Shown one piece after another: positions 21,925-33,745 of a DNA stretch of 49,990 nt. Numbering within the stretch: position 1 is the first letter of the stretch; each line of letters starts with the position of its first letter. This DNA comes from Gymnopilus junonius (taxonomy: Eukaryota; Basidiomycota; Agaricomycetes; Agaricales; Galerinaceae). The position numbers and the translations under genes are program-made. The notes below the pieces were generated by a model, which did not search any database, was not told the origin of the DNA, and was given only the letters and a program-made list of their open reading frames with translations. Location: contig JADNYJ010000252.1 in NCBI GenBank assembly GCA_015501075.1, forward strand, positions 1 through 49,990, in the 5' to 3' direction.

Positions 21925-23645
21925 TCAATCATCTGTCTCAATCACCGTTCCAAGTGTAGCTTCATCCTGCTTCTCCTTCTCGCGAGCTAGCCGACCTTTC
22001 CCCCTTGCCAACTCCACCGCCTTCCAGCTCGCCTTGGCAGCTTCAAAGACTTTGAGACTGCCATCGTATTTCTGTAAGAATTTCTCGACTTCCTCTGTCC
22101 ACGCTTCCGGGCGTTCGGCTATAACTGAGCGAATGCCTGCGAAAAAGGCGTCGAGGACTTCTAGATTGTGCATCACCAGGAAGGTATGGGCTGACATCTC
22201 GTGTGTATGCAGTAGGTGGTGGATGTACGCTCGCGTATGGTGAGGTTTGTAATGAGGTGCCGATTCGGGATCGCGAATGGGTGTTCCAGAATGTTCTGGG
22301 GTGTCAAAGCCATGGTAGATGCGCGAGGGAGGATGGAATGGCGAGCAGGCTAAGCAATGACAGATTGGGATAGAGGATGAATCCTCCTCTGATATCACGC
22401 CACGGAATGCATCCGCAAAAGGTTTGAAATCGTAGGTAAATTGTTCGTCATAAAGGTTGTGCCCAATATCTCGCCTTTCATCTGATGCACTCCGTACTGG
22501 GAACACGAAATCAAGAGCAACGCCTATATCAGCCGCTCGCTGGGCCCAGTGAGCATCAAAAAGATCAATTCCGACAGATGATATGTAGTGTAAGATCTCG
22601 TGTGGCGATTCAGTGGAATTGATTAGACGGGGTTTGGTTTCAGGTAATGGGGTCAAGGACGCTTTGACGAGAGGAATGATTTGCTCTGTGTGAGTGGGTA
22701 TGACTGGGTTCAGATCAGTCGGAGAGGCATTCCGTGGATCTCGCTTCTCGGATACTTCAAGAGATTGTCGCAGAGGTACTAGGTCAAAAGAATACCCTGC
22801 CACTCCTTCATCCAGCGTCGTGAGAGGAGCTACGGCATCCGCCTCAGGACCATAAAGCTTTTCGACAAGGCTGTCTGAGAAAGCTTTGCGAGCGGGAGCA
22901 CTGGTGCCGCCTGCCATATGGACGAGAACGTTGAGAGGACGTTCCCCTTCAGCAGGCCTCAGGATAGCCGATAACCATGTAGCTGACCGATCAATGCTTT
23001 TCGTTAGGCGCTTCTGAGAATAGGGAGGATTGGTGAATGGTGTATCTGACAAAGCGAAAACGATATCCGGTTTGCACGAAAGAACGTATGAACGCCAATC
23101 AGAAGGCGAGAGCTATGATAACTAGAGTTAGAGAGAGGCTAAGACAGTCGGTTGCAACACACACCTTTCGAACACCTCGCAAGCTATTCACAGAAATGTG
23201 CTGAACTCCATTGGGCGGCATCTCCCTCCCGTCATAAGGGTCCCTCCCAGACATCGACAGGATGTGTTTCCCCGGAACAAATCCTAAAAACGTATGCAAA
23301 GGATTCAAGCCAAGCTGTAGTGTCGGCACGGGCGGGTTATGTTCTAAACTGGAGTCAAGCTCTCCATCAGACTCAAATCTTACAACAAAAGCTCACCATC
23401 GCCACTCACAAGGTCTCAAATGGCACGTTCACCCATCGGATGGCGTTGGTTGCTCTGTGATTGTCACGCGAGAGGTGGGGAACGACGCCGCGCGATGTAG
23501 CTGTTAAAATTCCTGGAGTCGCAATTTGGATAGGTTCAGAGGATGGCCCTGTGCGCCTGTATAGTATATTTCCAATTCTTGGCCCATATCTTGAAGGAGT
23601 TTGAAGAGAAAAACTGAAGGTTGCGGCGGCACTGGGCTGCGACAT
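21925..23645 (-). CDS. QTRT2: Queuine tRNA-ribosyltransferase accessory subunit 2
   Basis: Three exons, 23645-23410, 23348-23165 and 23112-21925, with introns of 61 and 52 nt, give an intact 535-residue protein. Diagnostic features are the N-terminal IATPGILTATSRGVVPHLSRDN, SMSGRDPYDGREMPPNG, the zinc site CHCLAC near residue 390 followed by a conserved His in LVMHNLEVL, and HHLLHTHEMSAHTF. In eukaryotes this non-catalytic subunit pairs with QTRT1 to exchange guanine 34 for queuine in tRNAs with GUN anticodons (Tyr, His, Asn, Asp), partly at mitochondria. The C-terminus adds a Lys/Glu-rich tail. It is longer than animal QTRT2 because of spacer segments. The catalytic partner is not in this window. 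Confidence 0.9.
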
Positions 23646-23895
23646 GGTTGACGGAAGAAAACTTTGAACTTTGACATACAGCGGATTGATGGATCCTGAA
23701 AATCGGTTTTCCACGCCTTGATAAGATAAGATCTTTCAAGTGATTATGCTGTATATGTACGACGAACAGATGAAAATTCTGGAGAGTACATTCTTCATCG
23801 AGAAATATGAATTTTCGATCCTTACTGAAGTCAGCATTCCAACACATGGAGCGCGCCATGATGTTCGCGAACTTCCCAGCCCTACTCCTTATCCG

Positions 23896-24477
23896 CTAAA
23901 AGACGTCAACTACGTGAACTGGACAACTGTTTGCTCTCTCAAACCAGGGTAGAAAACAATCTATTCATAAAAGTTTGAAACTGGTCAAGGTGATACAAAG
24001 CTCTCGTTCTTACCTCTGTGAAAAACGCAGAGACAAGCCATTCTGGCAACGTCAGCCTCCTTGTCAAACTCTTCAAGACAGATATCACCTGAGTAATGAC
24101 CGTGAGCCGTTGGTAGGCAAGGATTTACAAAAAAACTCACATTCCACACCAATCAACACACTTTTCTCTGGAAGCCGGTATACGATGTATTCGTCCTCTG
24201 ACGAGCTTTCAGGCTGAGACAAGCCCAAATCGGTGTCAAGGCAGGCCTTTAGATGTTGTTCCTGTGCTTCCGTACCTCCCAATGCATGCATACTCTCACA
24301 GCAGACAGGGCATCTGTGCAGGTTGTCAATCTAGTAAGCCACATCAGAGGCTATGACGCACTCGTCGAGCTTCCCCAGTTTGGACCCTGGCTGCCGGCAC
24401 GTCAAAGATTCAGTTATTGCTAGTGCCAAGTCATCGACTTCATCGCCGGAAAAGGCTGCCACTGAGTAATCCGTCAT
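23896..24477 (-). CDS. RING-finger protein, candidate E3 ligase, with in-frame TAG
   Basis: Exons 24477-24141, 24088-24014 and 23960-23896 (introns of 52 and 53 nt) give 159 codons. The C-terminal half holds a first zinc knuckle CPVCCESM with EQHLKACL, then a RING-like domain: CDICLEEF, CLCVFHRDC and SCPVH. The first RING Cys codon is split by intron 1, which confirms the splice. Codon 49 (24333-24331) is TAG between DVAY and IDNLHRCPVC in the same frame. Either it is a nonsense change (for example from CAG), or it is removed by an unrecognised intron; a GT at codon 14 to the TAG would be 108 nt and in phase. RING proteins of this kind usually pass ubiquitin from E2 to substrates; this is a family inference. 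Confidence 0.7.
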
Positions 24478-25502
24478 GAGCTTCGGAGGATATAATGTAT
24501 CTTCTTGAGAAGAGAAGGCTAGGATTCAGGGAGGAGTCAGGTCACTTGCGACAGAGGCTAATAATGGCGGCAATTGCTTATTTTTAGTGAGACATCTCAT
24601 TCAGTCGTTTCAAAGTCCTTCCCATTTCTTGGGTGCAGCGTGTCAGTATTATTTACTAAGGTAAAACCATTGTCCATGAAAGTGCTGCTGCTGATCCTGG
24701 GGGAGTGACGGTCCCAAAGAAGCTTCGGACACAGGTAATCTTCAAGGTTCCATTGTTCATGTGGCGCCGGAGCCTGTAATTGGACATCTCCCTCAAATGA
24801 TAATTGCCAAGCTCCATCCAGACCGAAACATCGAAAGTTAGCCCCATCCTTATGTACATAATGATATCAAACTGACACGACGATCATTGCCACCAGAGTC
24901 AACAGCTTCGGAGGATTTTTATAATAGATTATAGGGCAGATGAAAAATTGCTAACCATGGATTTCTGTTACAACGCCCTCGAAGTTTCCTAGGTCAGAGT
25001 GTTTAACGGAAAGGTTCCGATAACCGGAGTCCCGCTTACACGACGCGTATCCGCTCCCCTATGTCGCGTGACATCACGCCCTTGTGATGGTTACAAGGGT
25101 CACGTTGACCTTTTGTTGACTTTTTTTTTGTAGCCTTTCGTTGTCTCCCTCTACTGCCACCAGTTCCACATGTTTACCATCGGAACTCCAGTTTCTTCTT
25201 GTCATTACGCTGCTTAACTTTCGAGCTGGCCGCATCATTGCTATTCTTTTTGCTTTGATAGCAAGTTTAGTGAGAAGCTGAGGTGGAACGGTGACATTTT
25301 GAATCCTGAGGCCAATGTGTAAGCGCGTTCCTCGGGAGGAGCTTAAGATGGGTTCAAACTGCCACGCTAGAACCGAAAATGATGTACTTTCGAGCTCAGA
25401 TCATGCACGACGCTGGTCAGCTGCTGAAGTCCTGTTGATTTGACTCCATCCTTATCCGCCCGGGGAAACTTCGGAACTGTACATTCTCTCCTCGAAGCCC
25501 TT
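24478..25502. other. Intergenic region
   Basis: A minus-strand frame at 24844-24656 (63 codons from MGLTFDVSVWMELG) is open and protein-like but has no recognisable domain or partner exons, so it is not called. The rest appears to be promoter sequence for the GH3 gene. Confidence 0.35.
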
Positions 25503-25510
25503 TATAAAAG
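25503..25510 (+). promoter_or_regulatory. TATA box of the GH3 gene
   Basis: TATAAAAG lies 123 bases before the ATG at 25626, which itself sits in a strong CCACCATG context. Confidence 0.55.
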
Positions 25511-25625
25511 TGGCGGATTCGCCCCAAACCTTGAAGGCTTATTTTCCCCACGTTTACCAAGGTGTGTCCTCGTACGATATTCATTTATATAGTCAGTGGT
25601 TCAACCATCCCCCCAGGAAACCACC

Positions 25626-28600
25626 ATGCCACCTTCTGATTTTGCAAAAGCGAATGTCGACCAGGTGCTGGAGAGCTTGACCACGGATGAAGCTATTCTT
25701 TTGACTGCTGGTGTGGGATTCTGGTATACGCATGCTGTAGAACGATTAGGCGTTCCGGCTATTAAGGTATGTACCGCCGTTGCCGATGCTTAGACATTTT
25801 TTTCTGAGGAACGTACCCATGTCATTCTAGGTCAGCGATGGTCCTAATGGCATTCGAGGGAACCATTTCTTTATGGGTACGCCCGCGAAATGCCTTCCAG
25901 TAAGTGGGTTTACTCTAGGCTACTTGGCAAAGTTAATAAATATTTTCCAGTCGGCCACTGCGCTCGGTGCAACGTGGGACACCGAGTTGATTAAGGAAGT
26001 GGGTTTGAAGTTGCTTGCTGAAGAGGCCAAATTCAGAGCAGCATCTCTCATCCTTGCTCCAACTTGCAACATTCAGCGAGTGAGTAGGGGCGTTATCAGA
26101 TTACTCCTTTATTCACTTTATTGTCCTGCAGAACCCTCTTGGTGGCCGAGTAAGCCCGACTTTACCCAATATGCCGATAAAATTTTCACATATTAACTAT
26201 TTTTTCAGAGCTTTGAAAGCTTCTCAGAAGATCCTTTCCTCTCAGGCATCATCGCAGCTGCTTATGTGAATGGCGTCCAAAGTGGAGGAATCGGAACTAC
26301 GATCAAACATTTCGTGTTCGTTATTTGGTTTTCTATCGTTTAAGCATTGTTATGAACCAAACATTTTTTTGCAGCGCGAACGACAAGGAGAATGACAGGA
26401 ATGCTTATGACAGCATCCTCAGCCAAAGAGCGTTGCGTGAAATTTATCTAATGCCATTCATGCTAGCGCAAAAATACGCTCAGCCCTGGGCTTACATGAC
26501 AGCGTCAGTTTATCACTATGTCCTTCAAACTGTTTTACTTAATGTCATCCTTTTTGTAGCTATAACCGCGTCAACGGCCCGCATTGTTCCGAAAACCCTT
26601 TCTTAATAACGAAAATCCTGCGTGAGGAATGGAAATTCACTGGTATGGTGCGTATCTTTCCCTCCTTTACCTTTTCTTCCTCAAACTCAGAAAATGATAG
26701 GTCATGAGTGATTGGTATTTTGGCAACCATTTATTGGCCTTCATCTGAAATTAACATCTTCTCGTTTTCATTACAGGTTTGGAGTATACAGTGTCGATCA
26801 TTCACTCAACGCTGGGCTAGACCTTGAAATGCCTGGTCTGAACAAGTTGCGTACATTAGACCTTGTCAACCGATCCATTCGGGCTCGGAAGGTCACAGTC
26901 CGCACTATAAAGCAGCGCGCCAAGCCTGTCCTTGAGTTAGTACAGAAGTGTGCCAAAGGAGCGCCGGAAGTACGTTGGCCTCAAATTCTTTCTCGTCTTA
27001 TTTAATTTTCTTGGTCGTAAATCATAGATTCTTGACGGTGATGGTATCGAACGCACTGTCGACACTCCCGAGTCTACTGCCCTTCTCAGGAAAGTCGCCG
27101 CGGAGTCTATTGTTCTCCTTCGAAATGAAGGCTCGCTTCTGCCCCTCAAGCCCAAAGAACTGAAGAAGGTTGCTATTATTGGTCCCAACGCGAAAGCTTT
27201 CGTCCTGAGTGGAGGTGGATCGGCCGCCTTGAAACCCAGTTTCTTCGTTACTCCCCATGACGGGATTGTGAAAGCGTTGAAAGAAAGTGGAAGTGACATT
27301 GAAGTAACGTACAGCGAAGGCGCTAGAGGTCAGCCCCGCCTTTTCTTTCCAAAAAGTACATTTTGTCCTCAAACTAGCAATTACTACAGCCGTCAAGACC
27401 CAGCCCTCTCTCGACTACGATATGCTCACAGCAACCGGTGAACGCGGATGGATAGCCTCCTGGCACAAACACCTTGATGACGATAGCTTGATACCTGTTG
27501 AGGAAGCCATGGAAGAGGGGCTCGTGGATGAAACTAGGATATTCATCAGCACATCTTCACCGAAGGGTATCACACGGAGATGGACCATGAAGTTGAGGGG
27601 CCAGTTGAAGCCTAGAGAGCAAGATTGTCTGTTTGAGTTTGGGTTGACGGTCGCTGGCAGGGCGAAGGTCAGTCGATTCATATGCTTGACTTACGACGTT
27701 ACCTTGACGCCTTTTTTCACAGCTCTATGTTGATGGCAATCTGGTTATCGATAACTGGACTCGCCAAGTCCGTGGCGAGGACTTCTTCGGACTTGCGTCT
27801 ATTGAAGAAAAGGGCACCTATCCTTTGAAAGCGGGTCAGAAGCATGATATTCTCGTCGAGTTTTGTAACGTTCGCGGACCCGCTGATGGTGACGCAGACG
27901 AGACTGTCATGGATAGGTAAGGCTAAGATCCAATTTATCTTCAGTTTCTCAATCTTATGACAAATCTATTCCAGTAACCCCGGTGTTCGCCTTGGAGGCG
28001 CTGTAGTTGAGGACTCTGACCAACTCTTGGGGAGTGCTGTGCAGCTGGCGAAGGACGCTGATGTTGCCATCATCGTTGTGGGCCTCAATTCCGATTGGGA
28101 AACAGAGGGTTACGATAGGACGACGCTGGCGCTGCCTGGGCGCACCGACGAGCTAATTTCAAAGGTGGTTGCAGCTAACCCCAAGACAGTTGTCGTGACG
28201 CAATCTGTGCGTCTTCAACTCTTTGTTTTTCCCTTTTTGTTCTTACTTTGCTTTGAAGGGATCCTCGATATTAATGCCTTGGGCTGATAGCGTCCCTGCC
28301 ATTGTGCATTCTTGGTATCTAGGCAATGCTACCGGTGATGCGATTGCTGACGTCCTTTTCGGCAAACACAATCCTTCCGGCAAGTTGTCGCTTACTTTTC
28401 CTAAGAGGGTGGAGGACGTTCCTTCCTTTGGGCATTTCCACTCCGAAGATGGAAAGGTGCGTTTTGTATTTGAAATGTAGTGGATCTACGCTTAATCAAA
28501 TGTTCTTCGCTTTTTGCTTTAGGTACGATACGCTGAGGATCTGTACGTCGTAAGTAATCCTATTTACTGTAATGCTGTATGGATCCATTTTGACTAGATT

Positions 28601-29121
28601 CGTTTTCAGGGTTACAAACACTATCAACACCGTAATCTCGCTCCCCTCTTCTCGTTTGGGTAAGTCTCAGACTGAACATGGTTTGCTGGGGCTAACCTCC
28701 TATCTCTTATAGACATGGTCTATCATACACCACATTCAACCTGAGCGACCTCCAGATCTCTCAACCTGTCGTCGCAGACGGCGAATTCGACTTGAACGTT
28801 TCTCTCACAGTCACTAACACTGGACAAGTGGCAGGTTCAGAAATTGTCCAAGTTTACGTATCACTGCCCACTACGTCTGATCTTACTCACCCGCTCCTCC
28901 AACTGAAAGGGTTCACCAAAGTCCGGGACCTTGCTCCAGGAGCTTCAGACGAGGTCCAGGTCAAGCTTGACAAGTATGCGGTGTCGTATTGGAGTGAGCT
29001 ATATGACACATGGTCCGTGGAGAAGGGTGTCTATGGAGTGAAAGTTGGAACCGCGAGTGATCACCTTGACTTGGAAGGGACGTTTGAGATTGTCCAGGGG
29101 TTTGAATGGCGAGGACTCTGA
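25626..29121 (+). CDS. GH3 beta-glucosidase with PA14 domain, intracellular
   Basis: Seventeen exons join in phase to 858 residues: 25626-25766, 25831-25899, 25951-26079, 26132-26149, 26209-26315, 26375-26503, 26560-26647, 26701-26714, 26777-26969, 27028-27328, 27390-27667, 27723-27916, 27975-28206, 28259-28456, 28523-28549, 28610-28659 and 28713-29121. The order is GH3 N-domain ([26 protein letters not shown] with nucleophile Asp231), PA14 insert (from about [15 protein letters not shown] to KHDILVEF), GH3 C-domain ([10 protein letters not shown] with the likely acid/base Glu) and fibronectin-III-like end ([23 protein letters not shown]). It should cleave terminal beta-glucosyl residues from cello-oligosaccharides or glucosides. 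No signal peptide is present ([16 protein letters not shown]), so it acts inside the cell. All motifs are intact. Confidence 0.95.
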
Positions 29122-29345
29122 TAAATATACAAGAATTCATTTGTGATTATCTACTCGAGTAGGTCTGGTAAGTAATGTCTAACGAAAACAAGATATTTTG
29201 GAAGATGCCAGCGATGCTTCTAAATGCTGACTACGGAAAGTGTTTCATGACGCATGAGGACCCTGCAAGAACTATTGCAATGGCATATGCTGGTGGCATC
29301 GCCAATTCTACTCAGAAAGCTTGGGAACTTAAAACTCGGAAGGAA

Positions 29346-29445
29346 GTCAGAAATTGGTGGGACAAGGCCAGGCGTGGTGTACAGGGCGACAGAAAGGAGC
29401 TCAGGAAGGGCGTAAAGTGGGTACCAAAAATGCTCATTGTTTGGC
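29346..29445 (-). pseudogene. 3' fragment of the seven-helix family (third copy)
   Basis: The minus strand reads NNEHFWYPLYALPELLSVAL followed by YTTPGLVPP, nearly identical to the last helix of the genes at 30075-31102 and 3782-4785. Upstream helices and exons are absent, and the downstream frame diverges. It is a truncated tandem relic about 630 bases from the intact copy on the same strand. Confidence 0.85.
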
Positions 29446-30074
29446 TTCGAGTGGGTGAGCTCATGCTGGCATCGCGAGAATGGGACCAAGAGGGATGTAG
29501 GTTGGCATGTCCTTATATAACCTTATCCTCGTCTGGAGTAGGGATACAGCAGGATACGTCACTGGAGTATGATCGGATGTTCCCGGTGATCCCAATACTG
29601 ACTTGCAATTTTGCCCATGAGATATACAATCCCGTAGCGCTTCTTTATAGACAATGAGAAAAACCAACAGCCTAGGTGAACCAGCAGAGGTGGTGAAACG
29701 AGACGACTTTCCATCCATCGGAACTGTCCGAGCCGGGGGGCTGTGGCTTCCAATTTGGCAAGGGACGGCACCGGGCGAAGGAAATTCGTCAATTCGTCTT
29801 TAGACACTCTAAAGGTATATTGACAAGTCTAAGTGGCAAGCAAATTTTGAGTCATGGTACCTGTCCCCAGGTCTCTGAAAAGTATCGTGTGTTTGACAGC
29901 AATTCAGCCTGATGTTTTTGTGAAAGGTGTATTGTGTATAACTAAAACGGCTTTTGGGAGAAGTCAGACGCAGATCGAGTGCTAACTACCTGTGGGCATG
30001 AGGACGTAAAATAAGATTGTAGAAGCAAGAGGCCTTGGCACGCTTCAGGCAATATCTTTTTCATAGCTTATCCC

Positions 30075-31102
30075 TCAAAACCCTTGGGGAGGGAGTTCAG
30101 AACGTGGTGGTACCAGACCTGGAGCCGTGTACAGAGCAACAGCAAGCAGCTCTGGAAGAGCATAAAGAGGGTACCACAGATGCTCGTTGTTTTGCTTCGC
30201 TGCGTTATTCACCGTGACGGTCGTGAATACCTCGCGGACCAGTAGGAGAAGAGAGATGACGAGCAAAATCAGCATCGCGTGCTTATCGCCAAAGGTATGT
30301 GTCCTCTTCTCGTTCTCGTCGGTATCCGCTGCTAAGACACTGATTAGGTCCGGAACATACAGTGGGGTAAAATTATAGATACCTTCATACAACTGTTCGT
30401 CTTTAACGAAAACGAGCGTCTGTAACGCTTGCAAAACAGTAAGGACAAGGAAGATAATGGTGCTGGCCTCGTGGAGTGACTTGATCTTGCTGTCATTGGA
30501 GGCCGTGTGAGTAGCATCCGTCATCGAAGAACTTGCAATGCCAAGGGCAACAGCGATCATGAGGACAACTCGGAAGAGGCGACGGTTACGAGTGAGCCTA
30601 AGGATGGGATGGGAAGGAGGCGGCCGACGGGTGAGAAGGTCTCTGAGAATGAAAGTTAGAAAGTTAGTCTTTCAAGATGAAAAAGCCGAGGCAGCACGGT
30701 CACTCACCGATCCAACACCAATGTATATGCGGAGTATAACAGACCAAAGTACCCAACGCCAAGTAGCACTTGGTCCGCGATCAAGAGTCCAAGATTTTGG
30801 CCAGCAGAGGAGTTTCCAGCCAGCGCGGCGCGAATAGCAAAAGCAGCGATTCGAACTGGGGAAGAATGGAATCATCAATCTCGGATAGAGCGGCGAACGT
30901 TCCTCAGATAATGGGAATACTCACTTGCGCAGAACAAGACCAGGATGACGTGGACATAAGTCGGGTGTCTGAAAGACTGCAAGATGAACCACCCAAACAA
31001 TGGCGCATAGAGCACAGCGAAGACGACTGCTCCTGCGATGGAATGAATGCCGTAGAACGTGGCATAGTTGAGGTCCGGAGGCGGGGTAGCTGGCGTATTC
31101 AT
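30075..31102 (-). CDS. Seven-helix membrane protein (copy B)
   Basis: Exons 31102-30925, 30855-30708, 30642-30383 and 30331-30075 give 280 intact residues from MNTPATPPPDLNYATFYGIH. All three introns fall at the same positions as in copy A at 3782-4785. Shared blocks include GWFILQSFRHPTYVHVILVL, IRAALA, GVGYFGLLYSAYTLVLD, LTRNRRLFR, VREVFTTVTV and NEHLWYPLYALPELLAVAL. Intron 3 (51 nt, 30382-30332) is a multiple of three without a stop, so retention would insert 17 residues. Seven hydrophobic segments are seen. DUF7702-type resemblance is from memory; function is unknown. The AATATAAGG at about 31,192-31,200 (minus strand) may be its TATA element. Confidence 0.9.
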
Positions 31103-31200
31103 GCTGTCGTTACGATTGGGAGTGGGATGGTGGTGGATACAAAGTTGGAATGAGGGACGTCCTGGAGCATTTGAGTGCGTTCTGATCACCTTATATTTAT

Positions 31201-31713
31201 TTCTGGACAGGGACGCAGGAGCCAGGGTCGGTCATTCATGGAGTTGCACTATCGGAGGCAACAACGCCGGTGAGCCTGGTAAGTATATGCAACGGAACCT
31301 AAAGAGTTGTCGTAAACCCACCTATAGTCTCTCATAAAGGTTAAGGGAAATGAGATGGCTCGTAAACAATGTCATATCCTGGCCGAGAAACACGAAAGGC
31401 TAGACGGAGAGCTATTTATAGATCCTTGATGACGATTGACGAAGTGAAGATCCTTGGTTGATCCTGAAAAACAACTGAAAGATATAAGAGGTCATTCATC
31501 GAAAAAATTGCAAAGGAAATATTTCGAGGAGAGTAGAGATTGTAAAATTATGCAATGTGGGTATGGTCAGACAGTCAGCGTTTCGCAAATATATAAAATA
31601 CATGATATGAACTTTGTACTAGGCTCGGAAAACAGAAGGCAAGGCAAACACGTTGCGTCAGCGCCTGAACGGTTCTTCAAAACTTCCGAAAAAATCGTGG
31701 CAACCGTCGGTTA
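31201..31713. other. Intergenic region
   Basis: No supported gene or RNA; AT-rich spacer. Confidence 0.45.
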
Positions 31714-32141
31714 TCAGTAGAGGCAAACATTGAAGGAGCTCATTGCCTGTCCAGCAGAGCTGACACTGCTGTCTATCCAATTGCCGACTGAATGGCCTAA
31801 TTATTGAATTAGACCAGGTATTTCTCCGATAATAAGCGACAGAGAAAACACTTACCAAGCAAGGCACCCCCACAATTGGCGTCTTTGAAAATGTTGATCG
31901 AGTGAAGGGTGCTGGCGGTGAAGACGAAGCTCTTGATTTTGTCGTTCAAAGTCGAAGCGATGTTGAAGCATTGGCAAGAGATGCTGTCTCCAGCGCCATA
32001 GAATTCTTCCCAGTGGTTGGATGTACCGCAGTCGGTCTCGCCGTAGACATACATCTCGAAGCCATGGCCCTCAGTGGAATAAGCACAATTGGCAGAGGCG
32101 GTAGCGGCGATTGCAAGAGCGGCAATGACGAATGTGAACAT
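31714..32141 (-). CDS. Small secreted cysteine-containing protein
   Basis: Two exons, 32141-31856 and 31772-31714 (83-nt intron), encode 114 residues. The first 18 (MFTFVIAALAIAATASAN) form a clear signal peptide. The mature part has six cysteines (NC, DCG, SCQC, NCG and NVC near the C-terminus), enough for three disulphides, and aromatic stretches such as MYVYGETD and HWEEFYGAGD. The second exon was chosen because only the acceptor after GGATAG keeps a cysteine-bearing frame to the stop (FNVCLY). Such proteins are common in basidiomycete secretomes and include effector-like or cell-wall proteins; no specific function can be assigned. Confidence 0.8.
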
Positions 32142-32288
32142 GGTCTATGTTATTATTGTGAAGTTAATCGGCGGTTTCTAACGAACACAAGGGCTTGAAC
32201 GTACTAGATACTTTGGGGATGTTTTCGAACAGTCGTTGAAAGCTCAAGGGGATGTACTTGACTGGGTAAATATCTTGTTTCGTTCCAG

Positions 32289-32296
32289 CTTTTATA
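32289..32296 (-). promoter_or_regulatory. TATA box of the secreted-protein gene
   Basis: TATAAAAG on the minus strand lies about 150 bases before the ATG at 32141. Confidence 0.5.
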
Positions 32297-33050
32297 CTTC
32301 ATTGACCGTACATTTCGTGCCTATCCACATTGCGGTATTCATCTAAAATATATAAGCATCGACCTCGTCGCATGCCAAAGAAGGAATGAAACACAGGAGA
32401 CCCATAACATATGGAAAGTTAGAACCAGGATAAGATCAGTGCCATACGTGCAGCTGCATAACATAGCCATCTTTGACGTTTGTCGAACTGCGAATTCAAA
32501 ATTTCAATTAATAGAGATGAAAATCAAATCCATCTGGCCAAGTCTAGAGTCTATTCGGCCGCGTGTCAAGCAAGGTGACTGTTAGGCATCAATGTATCAT
32601 GGTCCTTGTACGCTTAGGTGAATACAGTGTGGTACCAGTAGTGAGTATCATCTCGTCATGTACCATAAAATGCTTCGATCACATCATGGATGTAGAAGCT
32701 AGAAATGGTTCATCAATTGGCCAAAGGTGGATTCCAGAATTTAAAGGCAGAGCTGCAGATCTACCTGTGTAGAGGTGGTCACGTTGAGAAGCGCCCATCA
32801 ACTCCGATCAAGCTACATTGTCTTGGCAAAGGGTATGACATGGAATGACTATGCTTCCCCCGGAGTGCGTCTTTCACGGAATCTTATTCTGCGTCTAGAT
32901 TTTGCGTCTAGGACTGTACCTTTAGAAGTCTCCTAGGTTGCAAAACACATGATGATCAATCAGTAATTTATGGGTGTCGATGTGACGTCCTGGCGCAATA
33001 GTCCACGACTGAATTGATGAAAAAGGTAATGGAGTGCAGATTAACAAAAA
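32297..33050. other. Intergenic region
   Basis: No supported gene. The end next to the tRNA contains a run of T on the minus strand (33050-33046) that should stop RNA polymerase III. Confidence 0.45.
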
Positions 33051-33122
33051 TTCCGATACGGGGAATCGAACCCCGAGCTACCGCGTGAAAGGCGGTAATG
33101 TTAGCCGTTACACCATATCGGA
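33051..33122 (-). tRNA. tRNA-Glu (TTC), canonical
   Basis: On the minus strand, TCCGATA pairs with TATCGGA, the anticodon stem-loop ACCGC-CTTTCAC-GCGGT gives TTC, and the T arm is CGGGG-TTCGATT-CCCCG, with discriminator A. No intron. A T run follows at once as terminator. The acceptor stem is the usual eukaryotic tRNA-Glu form, unlike the copy at 11567-11638. Confidence 0.96.
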
Positions 33123-33745
33123 TTGTTGTTACTGCTAACATGTAAAAAATATATGTGGCTAATTGATAGGTATAGAACGAAATTGCATGGTTAGCATTAA
33201 TGCATTTCACTGCAATACAAATATTGCAAATCGTTGCACAACCTTGATGTTTTTTAAAATGATCGAAAAGCAACCGAAATGCCGGGTGCGGACCGTGGCT
33301 GACGGCGTGGGCGGAATGAAGGCCAAATTATCCCCCCTTACTTCTTGATGGTTCCAGTTCTTCCTCTGATTCCTGAGCGTCTTTGAGGACCTTTCTCCTC
33401 TTCGATATTCAGGCATTCTGCTTTCAGGAAATAAAGCCCCGAATAATGGACCACGTCTATCATACTTTTACAGCTTCTGAAAATACTTACGTAATACGTT
33501 CTCTGTAGGTTTCCTTCTCCTTCTTTCGACTTCCTATTCACTTCGACGGCTCCTGTGTTGGAATTCTTCACGCAGACCTTCTCCACGACATACTTCAATG
33601 AATTAGTACACCACGGCACCTTATGGACACATGACATTTCCTGTACGTTCCATTTGCACCCTCGATCATGTCACGTAAACCCCTGAAATTTTTGTTCACC
33701 TAGTAAAAAGTCGTTCTCCGACTTATCTACCACTATATACTTAAC
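33123..33745. other. Spacer between tRNA-Glu and F-box gene
   Basis: About 620 bases with no supported gene. Short open stretches on the minus strand at 33,338-33,637 have no recognisable content. Confidence 0.4.

Noticed and set aside
21925..33122. Functional link between QTRT2 and the tRNA-Glu genes
   Set aside because: Queuosine modifies tRNAs with GUN anticodons (Tyr, His, Asn, Asp), not tRNA-Glu(TTC).
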